DNA of 64,000 nucleotides from Limnohabitans sp. Rim47 (GTDB lineage: Bacteria; Pseudomonadota; Gammaproteobacteria; Burkholderiales; Burkholderiaceae_C). A model generated the notes under the pieces. The model saw nothing but the letters and a program-made list of their open reading frames with translations. It was not told the origin of the DNA and searched no databases. The position numbers and the translations under genes are program-made. Within the stretch, counting starts at the first letter, position 1, and each line of letters opens with the position of its first letter. The stretch lies in contig NZ_FBYA01000001.1 in NCBI RefSeq assembly GCF_001517545.1, positions 400,153-464,152 on the forward strand, given 5' to 3'. Positions 1 through 8,957 of the stretch are shown here, in pieces.

Positions 1-90
1 GACAAGTTCCACGCCCGGGGCCCGGTCGGCATCGAAGGGCTGACGTCGCTCAAATATGTGGTGTTGGGTGAAGGCGAAGTCCGCACCTGA
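1..90 (+). CDS. proA: Glutamate-5-semialdehyde dehydrogenase (gamma-glutamyl phosphate reductase), C-terminal end only
   Basis: Frame 1 is open from the window edge to a TGA at 88-90 and encodes the last 29 residues. The segment FHARGPVGIEGLTS matches the ProA C-terminus (E. coli has LHARGPMGLEALTT at the same place). ProA makes glutamate-5-semialdehyde from gamma-glutamyl phosphate in the cytoplasm, in proline synthesis. The catalytic cysteine region lies outside the window. The family call rests on a short but distinctive tail. Confidence 0.8.
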   Translation, partial: DKFHARGPVGIEGLTSLKYVVLGEGEVRT

Positions 91-138
91 TCTGTTTGTC
101 TTGGGTGGCCGGGTTCACATGCCCTTGGCTTCTGTCGG

Positions 139-162
139 GTCAGTGCTTGCAAACGCGCTGAC
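139..162 (+). terminator. Possible weak stem-loop after proA
   Basis: GTCAGTGC (139-146) can pair with GCGCTGAC (155-162) around an 8-nt loop, with one G-T wobble. No T-run follows directly; the nearest T-rich stretch begins about 20 bases later. It may be a weak terminator or an mRNA end structure between proA and gshA. Confidence 0.3.
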
Positions 163-215
163 TGGCCCCATATGATTATCTTGTTTTTGTCGTTTCAGCC
201 CCATAAAGGTCGCCC

Positions 216-1511
216 ATGGTTCCCCATCTTGTCACTGCCCTGACCGGCCCTATTAATGAGCTGGAGCAGCGCATCCTCGACTCCATGCCCGCAATTGAAC
301 GCTGGTTTCGTCTGGAATGGATGGAGCACACACCGCCGTTTTACACCTCGGTTGACATTCGCAACGCGGGCTTCAAGCTGGCCCCGGTGGACACCAACCT
401 TTACCCCGGCGGCTGGAACAACCTGACGCCTGAAATGCTGCCTTTGGCCGTGCAGGCAGCCCAGGCAGCGATCGAAAAGATCTGCCCCGAGGCCAAAAAC
501 CTGCTGATCATTCCCGAGAACCACACGCGCAACACCTTTTATTTGACGAATGTGGTGCAGTTGCAGCGCATCTTTCACATGGCGGGGTTGAACGTGCGCA
601 TCGGCTCGATCAACCCTGAGATCAAGGAACCGACCACCATCGAGCTGCCCAACGGCGAAAGCGTCACCTTGGAGCCGGTGGTGCGCAGCAAGCACCGTCT
701 GGGCCTGAAAGACTTCGATCCCTGCACCATCTTGCTTAACAACGACTTGTCGGCGGGTGCCCCGGGCATTCTGGAAGACCTGCACGAGCAATACCTGCTG
801 CCACCGCTGCACGCAGGCTGGAGCGTGCGCCGCAAAACCAAGCATTTTCAGAACTACGAAGAAGTGGCCAAGCGTTTTGGCAAGCTGTTGGGCATCGACC
901 CCTGGCTCATCAACCCGATGTTCAGCCAGTGCGGCGACGTGAACTTTGCCGAAGGCACGGGCATGGAATGCCTGCGCAGCAACGTGGACGCGCTGCTGAC
1001 CAAAATCAAGCGCAAATACAAGGAATACGGCATCAACGAGAAGCCGTTTGTGGTGGTCAAGGCCGACAACGGCACTTACGGCATGGGCATCATGACCGTG
1101 CGCGATGTGGCCGACCTGGACGCTCTGAACCGCAAGACCCGCAACAAGATGAACGTCATCAAGGACGGCCAGACCGTGAATGATGTGATCATCCAAGAGG
1201 GCGTGCTGACCAACGAACGCATCAACGACGCGGTGGCCGAGCCGGTGGTCTACATGATGGACCGCTATGTAGTGGGTGGTTTTTACCGCGTGCACGCCGA
1301 GCGCGGTGTGGACGAGAACCTGAATGCACCCGGCGCCAGTTTTGTGCCACTGGCCTTCGCCGATACCCCGCACTTGCCCCAGCCCGGCGTCAAACCGGGT
1401 GCCAGCGTGCCCAATCGCTTCTATATGTATGGCGTGATTGGCCGCTTGGCCATGCTGGCGGCCAGTTACGAGCTGGAAGCGACCGACCCCGAAGCCGAGG
1501 TTTACGACTAA
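216..1511 (+). CDS. gshA: Glutamate-cysteine ligase, T. ferrooxidans/betaproteobacterial type
   Basis: This 431-residue cytoplasmic enzyme joins glutamate and cysteine with ATP, the first step of glutathione synthesis. It belongs to the compact family first described in acidithiobacilli, which does not resemble E. coli GshA in sequence. The protein has no signal peptide or membrane segment. Conserved blocks include NLYPGGWNNL near residue 62, PENHTRNTF near 95, and the glycine-rich KADNGTYGMGIM near 285, which resembles an ATP-grasp nucleotide loop. The ATG at 216 is the first in frame and gives the usual family length. No gshB follows; kup is next on the same strand after 112 bases. Confidence 0.93.
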   Translation: MVPHLVTALTGPINELEQRILDSMPAIERWFRLEWMEHTPPFYTSVDIRNAGFKLAPVDTNLYPGGWNNLTPEMLPLAVQAAQAAIEKICPEAKNLLIIPENHTRNTFYLTNVVQLQRIFHMAGLNVRIGSINPEIKEPTTIELPNGESVTLEPVVRSKHRLGLKDFDPCTILLNNDLSAGAPGILEDLHEQYLLPPLHAGWSVRRKTKHFQNYEEVAKRFGKLLGIDPWLINPMFSQCGDVNFAEGTGMECLRSNVDALLTKIKRKYKEYGINEKPFVVVKADNGTYGMGIMTVRDVADLDALNRKTRNKMNVIKDGQTVNDVIIQEGVLTNERINDAVAEPVVYMMDRYVVGGFYRVHAERGVDENLNAPGASFVPLAFADTPHLPQPGVKPGASVPNRFYMYGVIGRLAMLAASYELEATDPEAEVYD

Positions 1512-1623
1512 AGTTGCTGCACCGCAACAAAATCCCCAAAAGGACGGTGACACGGGGCTGAAATCAGGCGCAAAATAGCCGACTTGTTTCTTATCCGGCT
1601 TGACGCAGGTCAGGTCCTAGCCC

Positions 1624-3492
1624 GTGTCTTCCAACCGTTCTTCACTCGTCGCATTGACTTTGGGCGCCATTGGCGTGGTTTATGGCGACATCGGCACCAG
1701 CGTGCTGTATGCGATGAAAGAGGTTTTTGGCTCCGGCCATGTGCCTTTCACGCCGGGCAATGTCTATGGCATTCTTTCAATCTTTTTCTGGACCCTGACC
1801 ACCATCGTGTCGGTCAAGTACGTGGTGTTGGTGCTGCGTGCCGACAACCATGGTGAGGGCGGTTTGGTGGCCATGCTGGCGCTGGCCTCGCAATCGGTCA
1901 AAGACCGACCCCAGTTGCGTAAAGTCTTGCTGGTGGTCGGCATCTTTGGCACCTGCCTGTTTTATGGCGATGGCGTCATCACCCCGGCCATCTCGGTGCT
2001 CTCGGCGGTGGAAGGCCTGGAGATCATCTCGCCAGCCTTCAAAAAATCAGTGATTCCGCTGACCTTGGTGATCCTGTTCCTGCTGTTTTGGGTGCAAAAG
2101 CGCGGCACGGCAGGCATCGGCAAGTTCTTTGGCCCCATCACCTTGGTTTGGTTTGTCGCCATCGCGGTGCTGGGGGTCTCCCACATTGTTCAGCGCCCTG
2201 AAATCCTGTTCGCCATCAGCCCGCATTACGCCTTGAGCTTCATGTGGCACGAGCCGGGCACCACGTTCATCATCTTGGGTGCGGTGGTCTTGTGCGTCAC
2301 AGGCGGCGAGGCCTTGTATGCCGACATGGGCCACTTTGGCAAAAAGCCGATCCGCCTGGCCTGGTTCAGCGTGGTCATGCCCTGTCTCGTGTTGAATTAT
2401 TTTGGTCAAGGTGCCTTGTTGCTGTCTGAGCCCGAGGCCGTGAAAAATCCGTTTTACATGATGGCCCCTGACTGGGCGCTGGTGCCGCTGGTCGGCTTGG
2501 CCACCATGGCCACGGTCATCGCCTCGCAGGCATTGATTTCAGGCGCTTTCAGCGTGACCAAACAAGTGATTCAGCTGGGGTATTTGCCACGCTTGCAGGT
2601 CATGCACACCAGCGAAACAGACACGGGCCAAATCTACATGCCCTTTGTGAACTGGGGCCTGTTTGTGGCCATCGTTTTGGCGGTGATCATGTTCAAGTCG
2701 TCCAGCAACCTGGCGGCGGCCTACGGCATCGCCGTGTGCACCGACATGCTGATCACCACGGTGCTCACCTTCTTTGTGATCCGTTACGCCTGGAAGCTGC
2801 CATTGGCGCTGTGCATCGGTGCGACGGGTTTCTTTTTTGTGGTCGATCTGGCGTTTTGGGCGTCCAACCTGCTCAAGCTGTTTGACGGCGGCTGGTTCCC
2901 CTTGCTCATTGGTGCGGCGGTTTTCACCCTCATGCTGACCTGGCACGATGGCCGCCGCTTGCTCAACGACTCCTTGCGTTCGGATGCGCTGAAGCTGAAC
3001 GATTTTCTGGAAGCGGTTTTCATCGCGCCGCCCACCCGCGTGGAAGGCACAGCCGTGTTTTTGACGGCCGAAACAGGTGCGGTGCCCAACGCGCTGCTGC
3101 ACAACCTCAAACACAACAAGGTGCTGCACGCGCAAAACCTGTTTGTCACGGTGCGCAGCCACGAAATTCCGCGCATGGAAGCAGGCAAACGCCTCGAAAT
3201 TGAGTCGCTGGGCCACGACTGCTGGCAGGTGATTGTCAATTACGGCTTCAAGGACAACCCTGATTTGCCATCGGCCCTGTCTGCCATCGAGGGCGAGGGC
3301 TGCAAGCTCGACCCGATGATGACCAGTTATTTCCTGTCACGCGATATCGTGATTCCTACCATTGGTGGCGGCATGGCCACGTGGCGCGAAAAACTCTTTG
3401 CCCAGATGCACCACAACGCCAGCGCAGCAGCCGAGTTTTTGAACCTACCCACCAATGCCGTGGTCGAATTGGGCTCAAAAATCGAAATTTGA
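1624..3492 (+). CDS. kup: Low-affinity K+ uptake protein Kup (K+/H+ symporter)
   Basis: A 622-residue inner-membrane protein with about 12 hydrophobic segments in the first 430 residues and a hydrophilic cytoplasmic C-terminal third, the normal Kup layout. The family signature VVYGDIGTS is at residues 18-26, followed by YGDGVITPAISVLSAVEG near 115. Kup imports potassium with protons. The start is GTG at 1624, preceded by an AGG-rich stretch (CAGGTCAGG) at suitable distance, and gives the N-terminus typical of the family. Its neighbours (gshA upstream, DUF1800 downstream) are functionally unrelated, so it is probably its own transcription unit. Confidence 0.96.
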   Translation: MSSNRSSLVALTLGAIGVVYGDIGTSVLYAMKEVFGSGHVPFTPGNVYGILSIFFWTLTTIVSVKYVVLVLRADNHGEGGLVAMLALASQSVKDRPQLRKVLLVVGIFGTCLFYGDGVITPAISVLSAVEGLEIISPAFKKSVIPLTLVILFLLFWVQKRGTAGIGKFFGPITLVWFVAIAVLGVSHIVQRPEILFAISPHYALSFMWHEPGTTFIILGAVVLCVTGGEALYADMGHFGKKPIRLAWFSVVMPCLVLNYFGQGALLLSEPEAVKNPFYMMAPDWALVPLVGLATMATVIASQALISGAFSVTKQVIQLGYLPRLQVMHTSETDTGQIYMPFVNWGLFVAIVLAVIMFKSSSNLAAAYGIAVCTDMLITTVLTFFVIRYAWKLPLALCIGATGFFFVVDLAFWASNLLKLFDGGWFPLLIGAAVFTLMLTWHDGRRLLNDSLRSDALKLNDFLEAVFIAPPTRVEGTAVFLTAETGAVPNALLHNLKHNKVLHAQNLFVTVRSHEIPRMEAGKRLEIESLGHDCWQVIVNYGFKDNPDLPSALSAIEGEGCKLDPMMTSYFLSRDIVIPTIGGGMATWREKLFAQMHHNASAAAEFLNLPTNAVVELGSKIEI

Positions 3493-3570
3493 GCGCAAGC
3501 AGCGGCCTTGGCGGTGTGCGGTGTGTGGATACCCCAAGCACCGCCGTGTTGAATACAAGAGGGGAGTGCC

Positions 3571-5052
3571 ATGCAGCGGTCTTTGCATTTAGCCCATCAA
3601 TTCACGCGACGTGTGGCGTTTGGCCTGCCGCACGATGCAGCCATGCCGGATGACCCTTTGGCATGGGCAAAAGCCCAGTTGAAACGTGTGCCACCGATGG
3701 ACATTCTGGAGCGGGATGGCACACGGCGCACCGATCTGCCCGATTGGGTCCAATTGCTTTGGCGCATGGACGATGTGATGCAGGCGTTTGAAAAGCACCG
3801 TCGACTCGAAGCCGAATCTTTTGACAAGGCCAAGCGCATGTCCAAAGAGCAGTACGAAGCCGAGCGCAAGCGCGATATTGGGACACCCTATTGGCAGATG
3901 GAGCACTGGAAAGAAGTCCAAGCCCGCGCGACCACCGCCTTGTATGGCCAAGCACCTGTCTTTGAAAGGTTTTGGCATTTTTGGTCCAACCACTTCATGG
4001 TGGCGCCAGGCAACCAGAACAACGACACTTTGGTGGGGCCTTTCCAACGCAGTCTGCGAGAAAAAATGACGGGGGACTTTCAGGCCCTGCTTTGGCATGC
4101 CACGACCCATCCCGGCATGTTGGTCTATCTGGACAACAACACCAACACGGGGCCCCGTTCGCGTGCTGCTCGCGAAAAATGGACCACCCACAGCATCAAC
4201 GAAAACCTGGGGCGTGAACTGTTGGAACTGTTCACATTGAGCCCAGAGAGCGGCTATACCCAAAAAGATGTGGAGGCGGTCACCCTGATATTGACCGGGT
4301 GGCGCGACATGCGGCCAGACAAGCACCACAAGGCTGGAGTCCCGCTGGGTACATTTTTTGATTTCAATCACCATGAACCGGGCTCTCAAGTGGTGATGGG
4401 AAAAACCTACTCGGCCGTGTTCCGCCCATCAGCCAAGTTGGAAGATTTGATTGCTGACTTGGCCGTCCATCCGGCAACGGCAAGGCATTTGGCCCGGAAG
4501 ATGTGTGTTTATTTTCTTGACGACGACCCACCTGCTGCGGCGATTCGCCACGTTGAGCAAGTTTTCTTGCAAACCAAAGGGCATCTGCCTGCCGTTCACG
4601 ATGCCGTGCTCGAGATGTGTTGGGCGCACTTGGAGACCACGCGCAAATTTTTGTCGCCAGAAACATGGCTTTTACAGACCTGGAATTTGATGGGCGTTAC
4701 CCCACCCAGAACAGCTCCGTTGGATGACCGAGGCGGTCTCAAAACTCAAAATGTTTTGGGCGACTTGGGGCAACCATTGCCACGTTGCCCACAACCCAAC
4801 GGGTGGCCTATTCGGTCGAGCGACTGGATCTCCAAGGAAATGCTGGACCGTCGGGTGCGCTTCATGTCAGTGGTCACCAGGGATTGGTTGCAACAGGCGG
4901 CACAACCCCGTCAAACCCTGAATCAATTGTGCGAAAAGCATTTCTCACCTGACAACCCAGAGCTCGCTTTGATTCAAAACGTCATAGCCAAAGGCGATGT
5001 GCGCTCTGCACACACCTTGTTCCACGCCAGCCCCACACTGCTTTGGAGTTGA
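3571..5052 (+). CDS. DUF1800 family protein
   Basis: 493 residues. Matches the DUF1800 family by the FWHFWSNHFMV segment near residue 130 and the NENLGRELLELFTLSP block near 210, which is the hallmark of this family. The biochemical role of DUF1800 proteins is not established. ATG at 3571 is preceded by GGGGAG at good spacing. I see no convincing signal peptide, unlike its partner. The next gene, a DUF1501 protein, starts five bases downstream, and this pair recurs as an operon across many bacteria, implying a joint function, perhaps in the envelope. Confidence 0.88.
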   Translation: MQRSLHLAHQFTRRVAFGLPHDAAMPDDPLAWAKAQLKRVPPMDILERDGTRRTDLPDWVQLLWRMDDVMQAFEKHRRLEAESFDKAKRMSKEQYEAERKRDIGTPYWQMEHWKEVQARATTALYGQAPVFERFWHFWSNHFMVAPGNQNNDTLVGPFQRSLREKMTGDFQALLWHATTHPGMLVYLDNNTNTGPRSRAAREKWTTHSINENLGRELLELFTLSPESGYTQKDVEAVTLILTGWRDMRPDKHHKAGVPLGTFFDFNHHEPGSQVVMGKTYSAVFRPSAKLEDLIADLAVHPATARHLARKMCVYFLDDDPPAAAIRHVEQVFLQTKGHLPAVHDAVLEMCWAHLETTRKFLSPETWLLQTWNLMGVTPPRTAPLDDRGGLKTQNVLGDLGQPLPRCPQPNGWPIRSSDWISKEMLDRRVRFMSVVTRDWLQQAAQPRQTLNQLCEKHFSPDNPELALIQNVIAKGDVRSAHTLFHASPTLLWS

Positions 5053-5057
5053 TCACC

Positions 5058-6218
5058 ATGCAAAGAAGACAATGGTTGAAAGGTGCTGGTGCGGCTGCAC
5101 TGAGTTTTGCAGGCATCCCGTCTGCGTGGGCCAATGGCGCTGCCACTGCACCCCGGCTGCTGGTCGTGCTGCTGCGAGGTGGCATGGACGGATTGGCCGC
5201 TGTTCCGCCTATCGGCGATGCAAACTACGCCGCCATTCGGCCCACCATCGCGGTCCAGAACAGTTTGCGGCTGGATGGCTCGTTTGGCCTGCACCCATCG
5301 CTCAAGCACCTGCACCAGTTGTGGGGTCAAGAGCAACTGGCGGTGGTTCACAGCACCGGCTTTACTTATGCCGGGCGGTCGCATTTCGAGGGGCAGGACG
5401 TGATGCAATCGGGCATGCTAAAGCCCTACACCTCGGCGTCAGGATGGCTGGGTCGGGCGATGCAGGTGGCGCGGGTGGCAGGCGGCGTTTCGATTTCAAT
5501 ACCCATGCCTTTGATTCTCCGGGGCAACCCAGAATCTTCCACGAAATTTCCCAACTGGATGCCTCCCTTGACGCCGACCGTCGCAGACTCTCTGGAAGCT
5601 TTGTGGTCGAAAGACGGACTGATGTCACCCTATGCGTCCATCATCCGAGCCGAGGCGGCAACCCAGCGGCAAAGTGCCATGAATCGACAGGATTTCTCCA
5701 GCGCACGTTCTTTGCCAGAGCTGGGCCGCCTGGCCGGACAAGAAATGAGTCAACCACAGGGCCCCCGTGTGGGCCTCATCGATTTCACACACGGGTTTGA
5801 CACGCACGCCAGCCAGGGTGCCGATCAAGGCGGGCACGCTGACCAATTGCTTAAGGTCGATCAATTGGTCCAGAACTTTCAAGCCGCGATGGGGCCCATG
5901 TGGGCCAATGCCCTGGTGGTGACCGTGACCGAGTTTGGCCGAACAGCGGCTGAAAACGGCACCACAGGCACAGACCATGGCGTGGGCACTTGCTGCATGC
6001 TGGCGGGCGGTTTGATTGGTCGCTCGAAGGTCTATGCCGATTGGCGTGGCCTGCACAAAGACCAATTGTTTGAAGGCCGCGACCTGCCGCCAACGATCGA
6101 TGTGGCGGCGGTCTATGCGAAAGTGATTGAGCGGGTGTTTGAGGTCACCCCTGCTGCCATTCAGCAGCAGGTCATTGCGCACAAGCCCCATGCCGCATTG
6201 AACGGCCTGCTGATTTAA
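5058..6218 (+). CDS. DUF1501 family exported protein (Tat signal)
   Basis: 386 residues, related to the alkaline-phosphatase/sulfatase-like fold of DUF1501 proteins. The N-terminus RRQWLKGAGAAAL followed by a hydrophobic stretch and an AWA site is a twin-arginine signal, so the mature protein is probably periplasmic and exported folded. An in-frame TTG at 5043 would extend the frame, but ATG at 5058 is chosen because GGAG ends nine bases upstream and the Tat motif then sits at the extreme N-terminus. Typical blocks: LLRGGMDGLAAVPP near 37, FTHGFDTHASQG near 245 and VTEFGRTAAENGTTGTDHG near 290. Cotranscribed with the DUF1800 gene. Confidence 0.88.
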   Translation: MQRRQWLKGAGAAALSFAGIPSAWANGAATAPRLLVVLLRGGMDGLAAVPPIGDANYAAIRPTIAVQNSLRLDGSFGLHPSLKHLHQLWGQEQLAVVHSTGFTYAGRSHFEGQDVMQSGMLKPYTSASGWLGRAMQVARVAGGVSISIPMPLILRGNPESSTKFPNWMPPLTPTVADSLEALWSKDGLMSPYASIIRAEAATQRQSAMNRQDFSSARSLPELGRLAGQEMSQPQGPRVGLIDFTHGFDTHASQGADQGGHADQLLKVDQLVQNFQAAMGPMWANALVVTVTEFGRTAAENGTTGTDHGVGTCCMLAGGLIGRSKVYADWRGLHKDQLFEGRDLPPTIDVAAVYAKVIERVFEVTPAAIQQQVIAHKPHAALNGLLI

Positions 6219-6227
6219 ACCCCCCGA

Positions 6228-7085
6228 TTAATCCAACAAGCCCATCGCCTCGCCCATCACGATCGGGCGGGTGGGCGTCCAGTCCTTGTTGAACTGCATC
6301 ACGCCTTGGGGGAACAACATCACCACGGTAGAGCCGAGCAAAAAGCGGCCCATCTCTTCGCCCTGCGCCAGGCTGATGTTGCCCATTTCATAAGCCCATT
6401 CGCGCACCGTGCCTGGACGCGGTGGGTTGACCACCCCGTGCCACACCGTGGCCATGCTGCCCACAATGGTCGCGCCCACCAGCACCATCACAAAGGGGCC
6501 GTGCTCGCCTTCAAACACACACACCACCCGTTCATTGCGCGCAAACAGGCCGGGCACGCCGCGCGCCGTGGTCGGGTTGACCGAAAACAAATCGCCGGGC
6601 ACATAAATCATGCGCGTCAAGCGGCCCGCGCAAGGCATGTGGATGCGGTGGTAGTCGCGGGGGCTCAGGTAAAGGGTGGCAAATTCGCCATCTTGAAACT
6701 GCGCCGCCAAGGCCGCGTCACCGCCCACCAGCGCTTGCGTGCTGTAGCTGTGGCCTTTGGCCTGAAACACCAGATCGCCCGCGATGGGGCCGCACTGGCT
6801 GATGGCCCCGTCAACCGGGCTGACAAAAGCCGCCGCCGCCAATGGGCGTGCGCTGGCTTGGAGCGGGCGGGTGAAAAATTCGTTGAAGCTTTTGTAGCTG
6901 GTTGTGTCGGGGTTGGCCGCTTCGGCCATGTTCACGTTGTAGCGCTTGACGAACCAGTCGATGATGCGGGTGGTCGTGCCCCCCCACTGGCTGCCCGCCA
7001 CCCAACCCGCAAAAGCGGTCAGGGCTTGTTTGGGAATCAGGTATTGCGGCAAGACCGCCAAGCGGTCAGAAAAAGAAGGGGACAT
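6228..7085 (-). CDS. psd: Phosphatidylserine decarboxylase proenzyme
   Basis: 285 residues. Psd converts phosphatidylserine to phosphatidylethanolamine at the inner membrane. The self-cleavage motif LGST is present close to the C-terminus (in RFLLGSTVVMLFPQG); the serine becomes the pyruvoyl cofactor of the alpha chain. Other conserved stretches are SPRDYHRIHMP and the VNPTTARGVPGLFARNERV region. ATG at 7085 (MSPSFSDRL) is preferred over an upstream in-frame TTG at 7109 because it matches the usual N-terminus of beta-proteobacterial Psd; neither has a clear ribosome-binding site. It converges with the DUF1501 gene and diverges from the NodI-type gene. Confidence 0.95.
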   Translation of the reverse strand: MSPSFSDRLAVLPQYLIPKQALTAFAGWVAGSQWGGTTTRIIDWFVKRYNVNMAEAANPDTTSYKSFNEFFTRPLQASARPLAAAAFVSPVDGAISQCGPIAGDLVFQAKGHSYSTQALVGGDAALAAQFQDGEFATLYLSPRDYHRIHMPCAGRLTRMIYVPGDLFSVNPTTARGVPGLFARNERVVCVFEGEHGPFVMVLVGATIVGSMATVWHGVVNPPRPGTVREWAYEMGNISLAQGEEMGRFLLGSTVVMLFPQGVMQFNKDWTPTRPIVMGEAMGLLD

Positions 7086-7177
7086 GAAGAGGCCGCCAGG
7101 GCGGTTCAAGAGAAGGCCTTGATTTTATCGGGCGATGGCCACGGGTTTCCCCGTGGGGCAGCAGGCACAATCCCAGC

Positions 7178-8107
7178 ATGAACACCCCTTTGCTTTCGGT
7201 CGATCATTTGGTCAAGCGCTACGGCGACGCCACCGTGGTCAATGACCTGTCTTTCCACATCAACCCCGGCGAATGCCTGGGTGTGATCGGCCCCAACGGG
7301 GCTGGCAAAACCACCACACTGCGCATGTGCCTAGGCTTGTCGCAGCCCGATGGCGGCGACATCGTCTACTTTGGCGGCCAGCAAATGCCGCGCGACGCGC
7401 TGGCCATCAAGTCGCAGCTGGGCGTGGTCGCGCAGATGGACACGCTGGACCCTGACTTCACATCGGAAGAAAACCTGCTGGTCTTTGGCCGCTACTTTGG
7501 CCTGCCCGACGCCACCATCCGCGAGCGCATTCCGCAGCTGCTGGAGTTTGCCGCGCTCACCCATAAAGCCAAAGCCAAACCCGGCGAATTGTCGGGCGGC
7601 ATGAAGCGACGCCTGAGCCTGGCCCGCGCCCTCATCAACCACCCGCAACTGCTCATGCTGGACGAGCCCACCACCGGCCTGGACCCGCAGGCGCGGCACC
7701 TCATGTGGGAACGCCTGCAAGTGCTGCTGCAAGAAGGCAAATCCATCTTGCTCACCACGCATTTCATGGACGAGGCCGAACGCCTGTGTTCACGCCTGTT
7801 GGTGCTGGACCAAGGCCGCAAGATCGCCGAAGGCAAACCTCGCGACCTGATCGCCGAGCACCTGGAGCCCGAAGTGGTCGAGGTGTTTGGCCAAGGCGCG
7901 GTGGCGCTGGCGCAAGAAGCCGACCTCAAAGCGCTGGCGGGCCGCATCGAAGTCAGCGGCGAAACCGTGTTCTTCTACACCCACGACAGCCGTTCGCTGC
8001 TGGCGGCCTTGCAAGCCTGGCCTGCGCTGCGCACGCTGCACCGTCCTTCCAATTTGGAAGACCTGTTCTTGAAATTGACCGGACGCCAAATCCGCGAAGA
8101 AGGTTGA
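7178..8107 (+). CDS. ABC transporter ATP-binding protein, NodI family
   Basis: 309 residues. Walker A GPNGAGKT is near residue 36, the signature LSGGMKRR near 142 and Walker B LLMLDEPTTGLDP near 165. The block MDTLDPDFTSEENLLVFGRYFG is characteristic of the NodI branch of DRA-type exporters. The last ~80 residues form the regulatory C-terminal domain of this group. It pairs with the permease that starts three bases downstream. In rhizobia NodIJ exports lipochitooligosaccharides, but the family is widespread in non-nodulating Burkholderiales, so the substrate here is unknown. No nod genes are nearby. Confidence 0.92.
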   Translation: MNTPLLSVDHLVKRYGDATVVNDLSFHINPGECLGVIGPNGAGKTTTLRMCLGLSQPDGGDIVYFGGQQMPRDALAIKSQLGVVAQMDTLDPDFTSEENLLVFGRYFGLPDATIRERIPQLLEFAALTHKAKAKPGELSGGMKRRLSLARALINHPQLLMLDEPTTGLDPQARHLMWERLQVLLQEGKSILLTTHFMDEAERLCSRLLVLDQGRKIAEGKPRDLIAEHLEPEVVEVFGQGAVALAQEADLKALAGRIEVSGETVFFYTHDSRSLLAALQAWPALRTLHRPSNLEDLFLKLTGRQIREEG

Positions 8108-8110
8108 GCC

Positions 8111-8917
8111 ATGAGTCAGATTCAAAACAACATCTGGGCCGCGCCCCAACTGTCCATGCGCTGGTGGCCTGTATTTCTGCGCAACTGGTTGGTCTGGAAA
8201 AAACTGGCCATCCCCAGCCTGGTGGGCAACATCGCCGAGCCGCTGATGTGGCTGGTGGCCTTTGGCTATGGCCTGGGTTCGCTGGTCGGGCAAATTGAAC
8301 TGGGGGGCGAGAAAGTGCCCTACATCCTGTATTTGGCCAGCGGCAGCATCTGCATGAGCGCCATGAACGCGGCCACCTTTGAGGCGCTGTACTCGGCCTT
8401 CTCGCGCATGCATGTGCAAAAAACCTGGGACGGCATCATGAACGCCCCAGTGCGGCTTGATGACGTGGTGCTGGCCGAAATGCTGTGGGCCGCCTTCAAG
8501 GCGCTGTTCACCGTCACCGCCATATTGGGCGTGATGCTCGCTTTGGGCATCAGCCACAGCTGGAAGCTGCTGGTGGCCTGGCCCGTGCTGTTGGGCGTGG
8601 GCATCACCTTCAGCTGCATGGCGCTGATCTTCAACGCACTGGCCAAAGGCTACGACTTCTTCACCTATTACTTCACCTTGTTCCTCACGCCCATGATGTT
8701 CCTTTCGGGCATCTTTTTCCCGCGTGAACAACTGCCCGGCTTTGTGCGTGTGATCGCCGATTGGCTGCCGCTGTCGGTGGCGGTGGATTTGGTGCGCCCC
8801 CTCTTCATGGACCACTGGCCCGACCAGCCGCTGCGCCATGTGCTGGTGCTGGCGGGGTTTGCGGTGGTGTCCTTTTGGGTGGCGCTGGCGCTGACGAGGA
8901 AGCGGTTCAGGAGTTGA
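8111..8917 (+). CDS. ABC transporter permease, NodJ family (ABC-2 type)
   Basis: 268 residues with six predicted membrane segments in the ABC-2 permease arrangement. Family blocks include IAEPLMWLVAFGYGLG near residue 36 and YYFTLFLTPMMFLSGIFFPREQLP near 190. It starts three bases after the NodI-type ATPase gene and must form the membrane channel of that exporter. The substrate cannot be read from the sequence. The ATG at 8111 gives the usual N-terminus of the family. Confidence 0.92.
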   Translation: MSQIQNNIWAAPQLSMRWWPVFLRNWLVWKKLAIPSLVGNIAEPLMWLVAFGYGLGSLVGQIELGGEKVPYILYLASGSICMSAMNAATFEALYSAFSRMHVQKTWDGIMNAPVRLDDVVLAEMLWAAFKALFTVTAILGVMLALGISHSWKLLVAWPVLLGVGITFSCMALIFNALAKGYDFFTYYFTLFLTPMMFLSGIFFPREQLPGFVRVIADWLPLSVAVDLVRPLFMDHWPDQPLRHVLVLAGFAVVSFWVALALTRKRFRS

Positions 8918-8957
8918 ATAGCTAAGGCCGAATGAGGTTTTTAGATTTAACGTGGTT

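Noticed and set aside
195..1553. A 452-codon minus-strand frame opposite gshA
   Set aside because: Fully antisense to gshA, which is intact and well conserved.
7178..8917. A nodulation (nodIJ) locus
   Set aside because: The proteins are of the NodI/NodJ families, but no nodABC or other nodulation genes are present and these exporters are common in non-symbiotic Burkholderiales.
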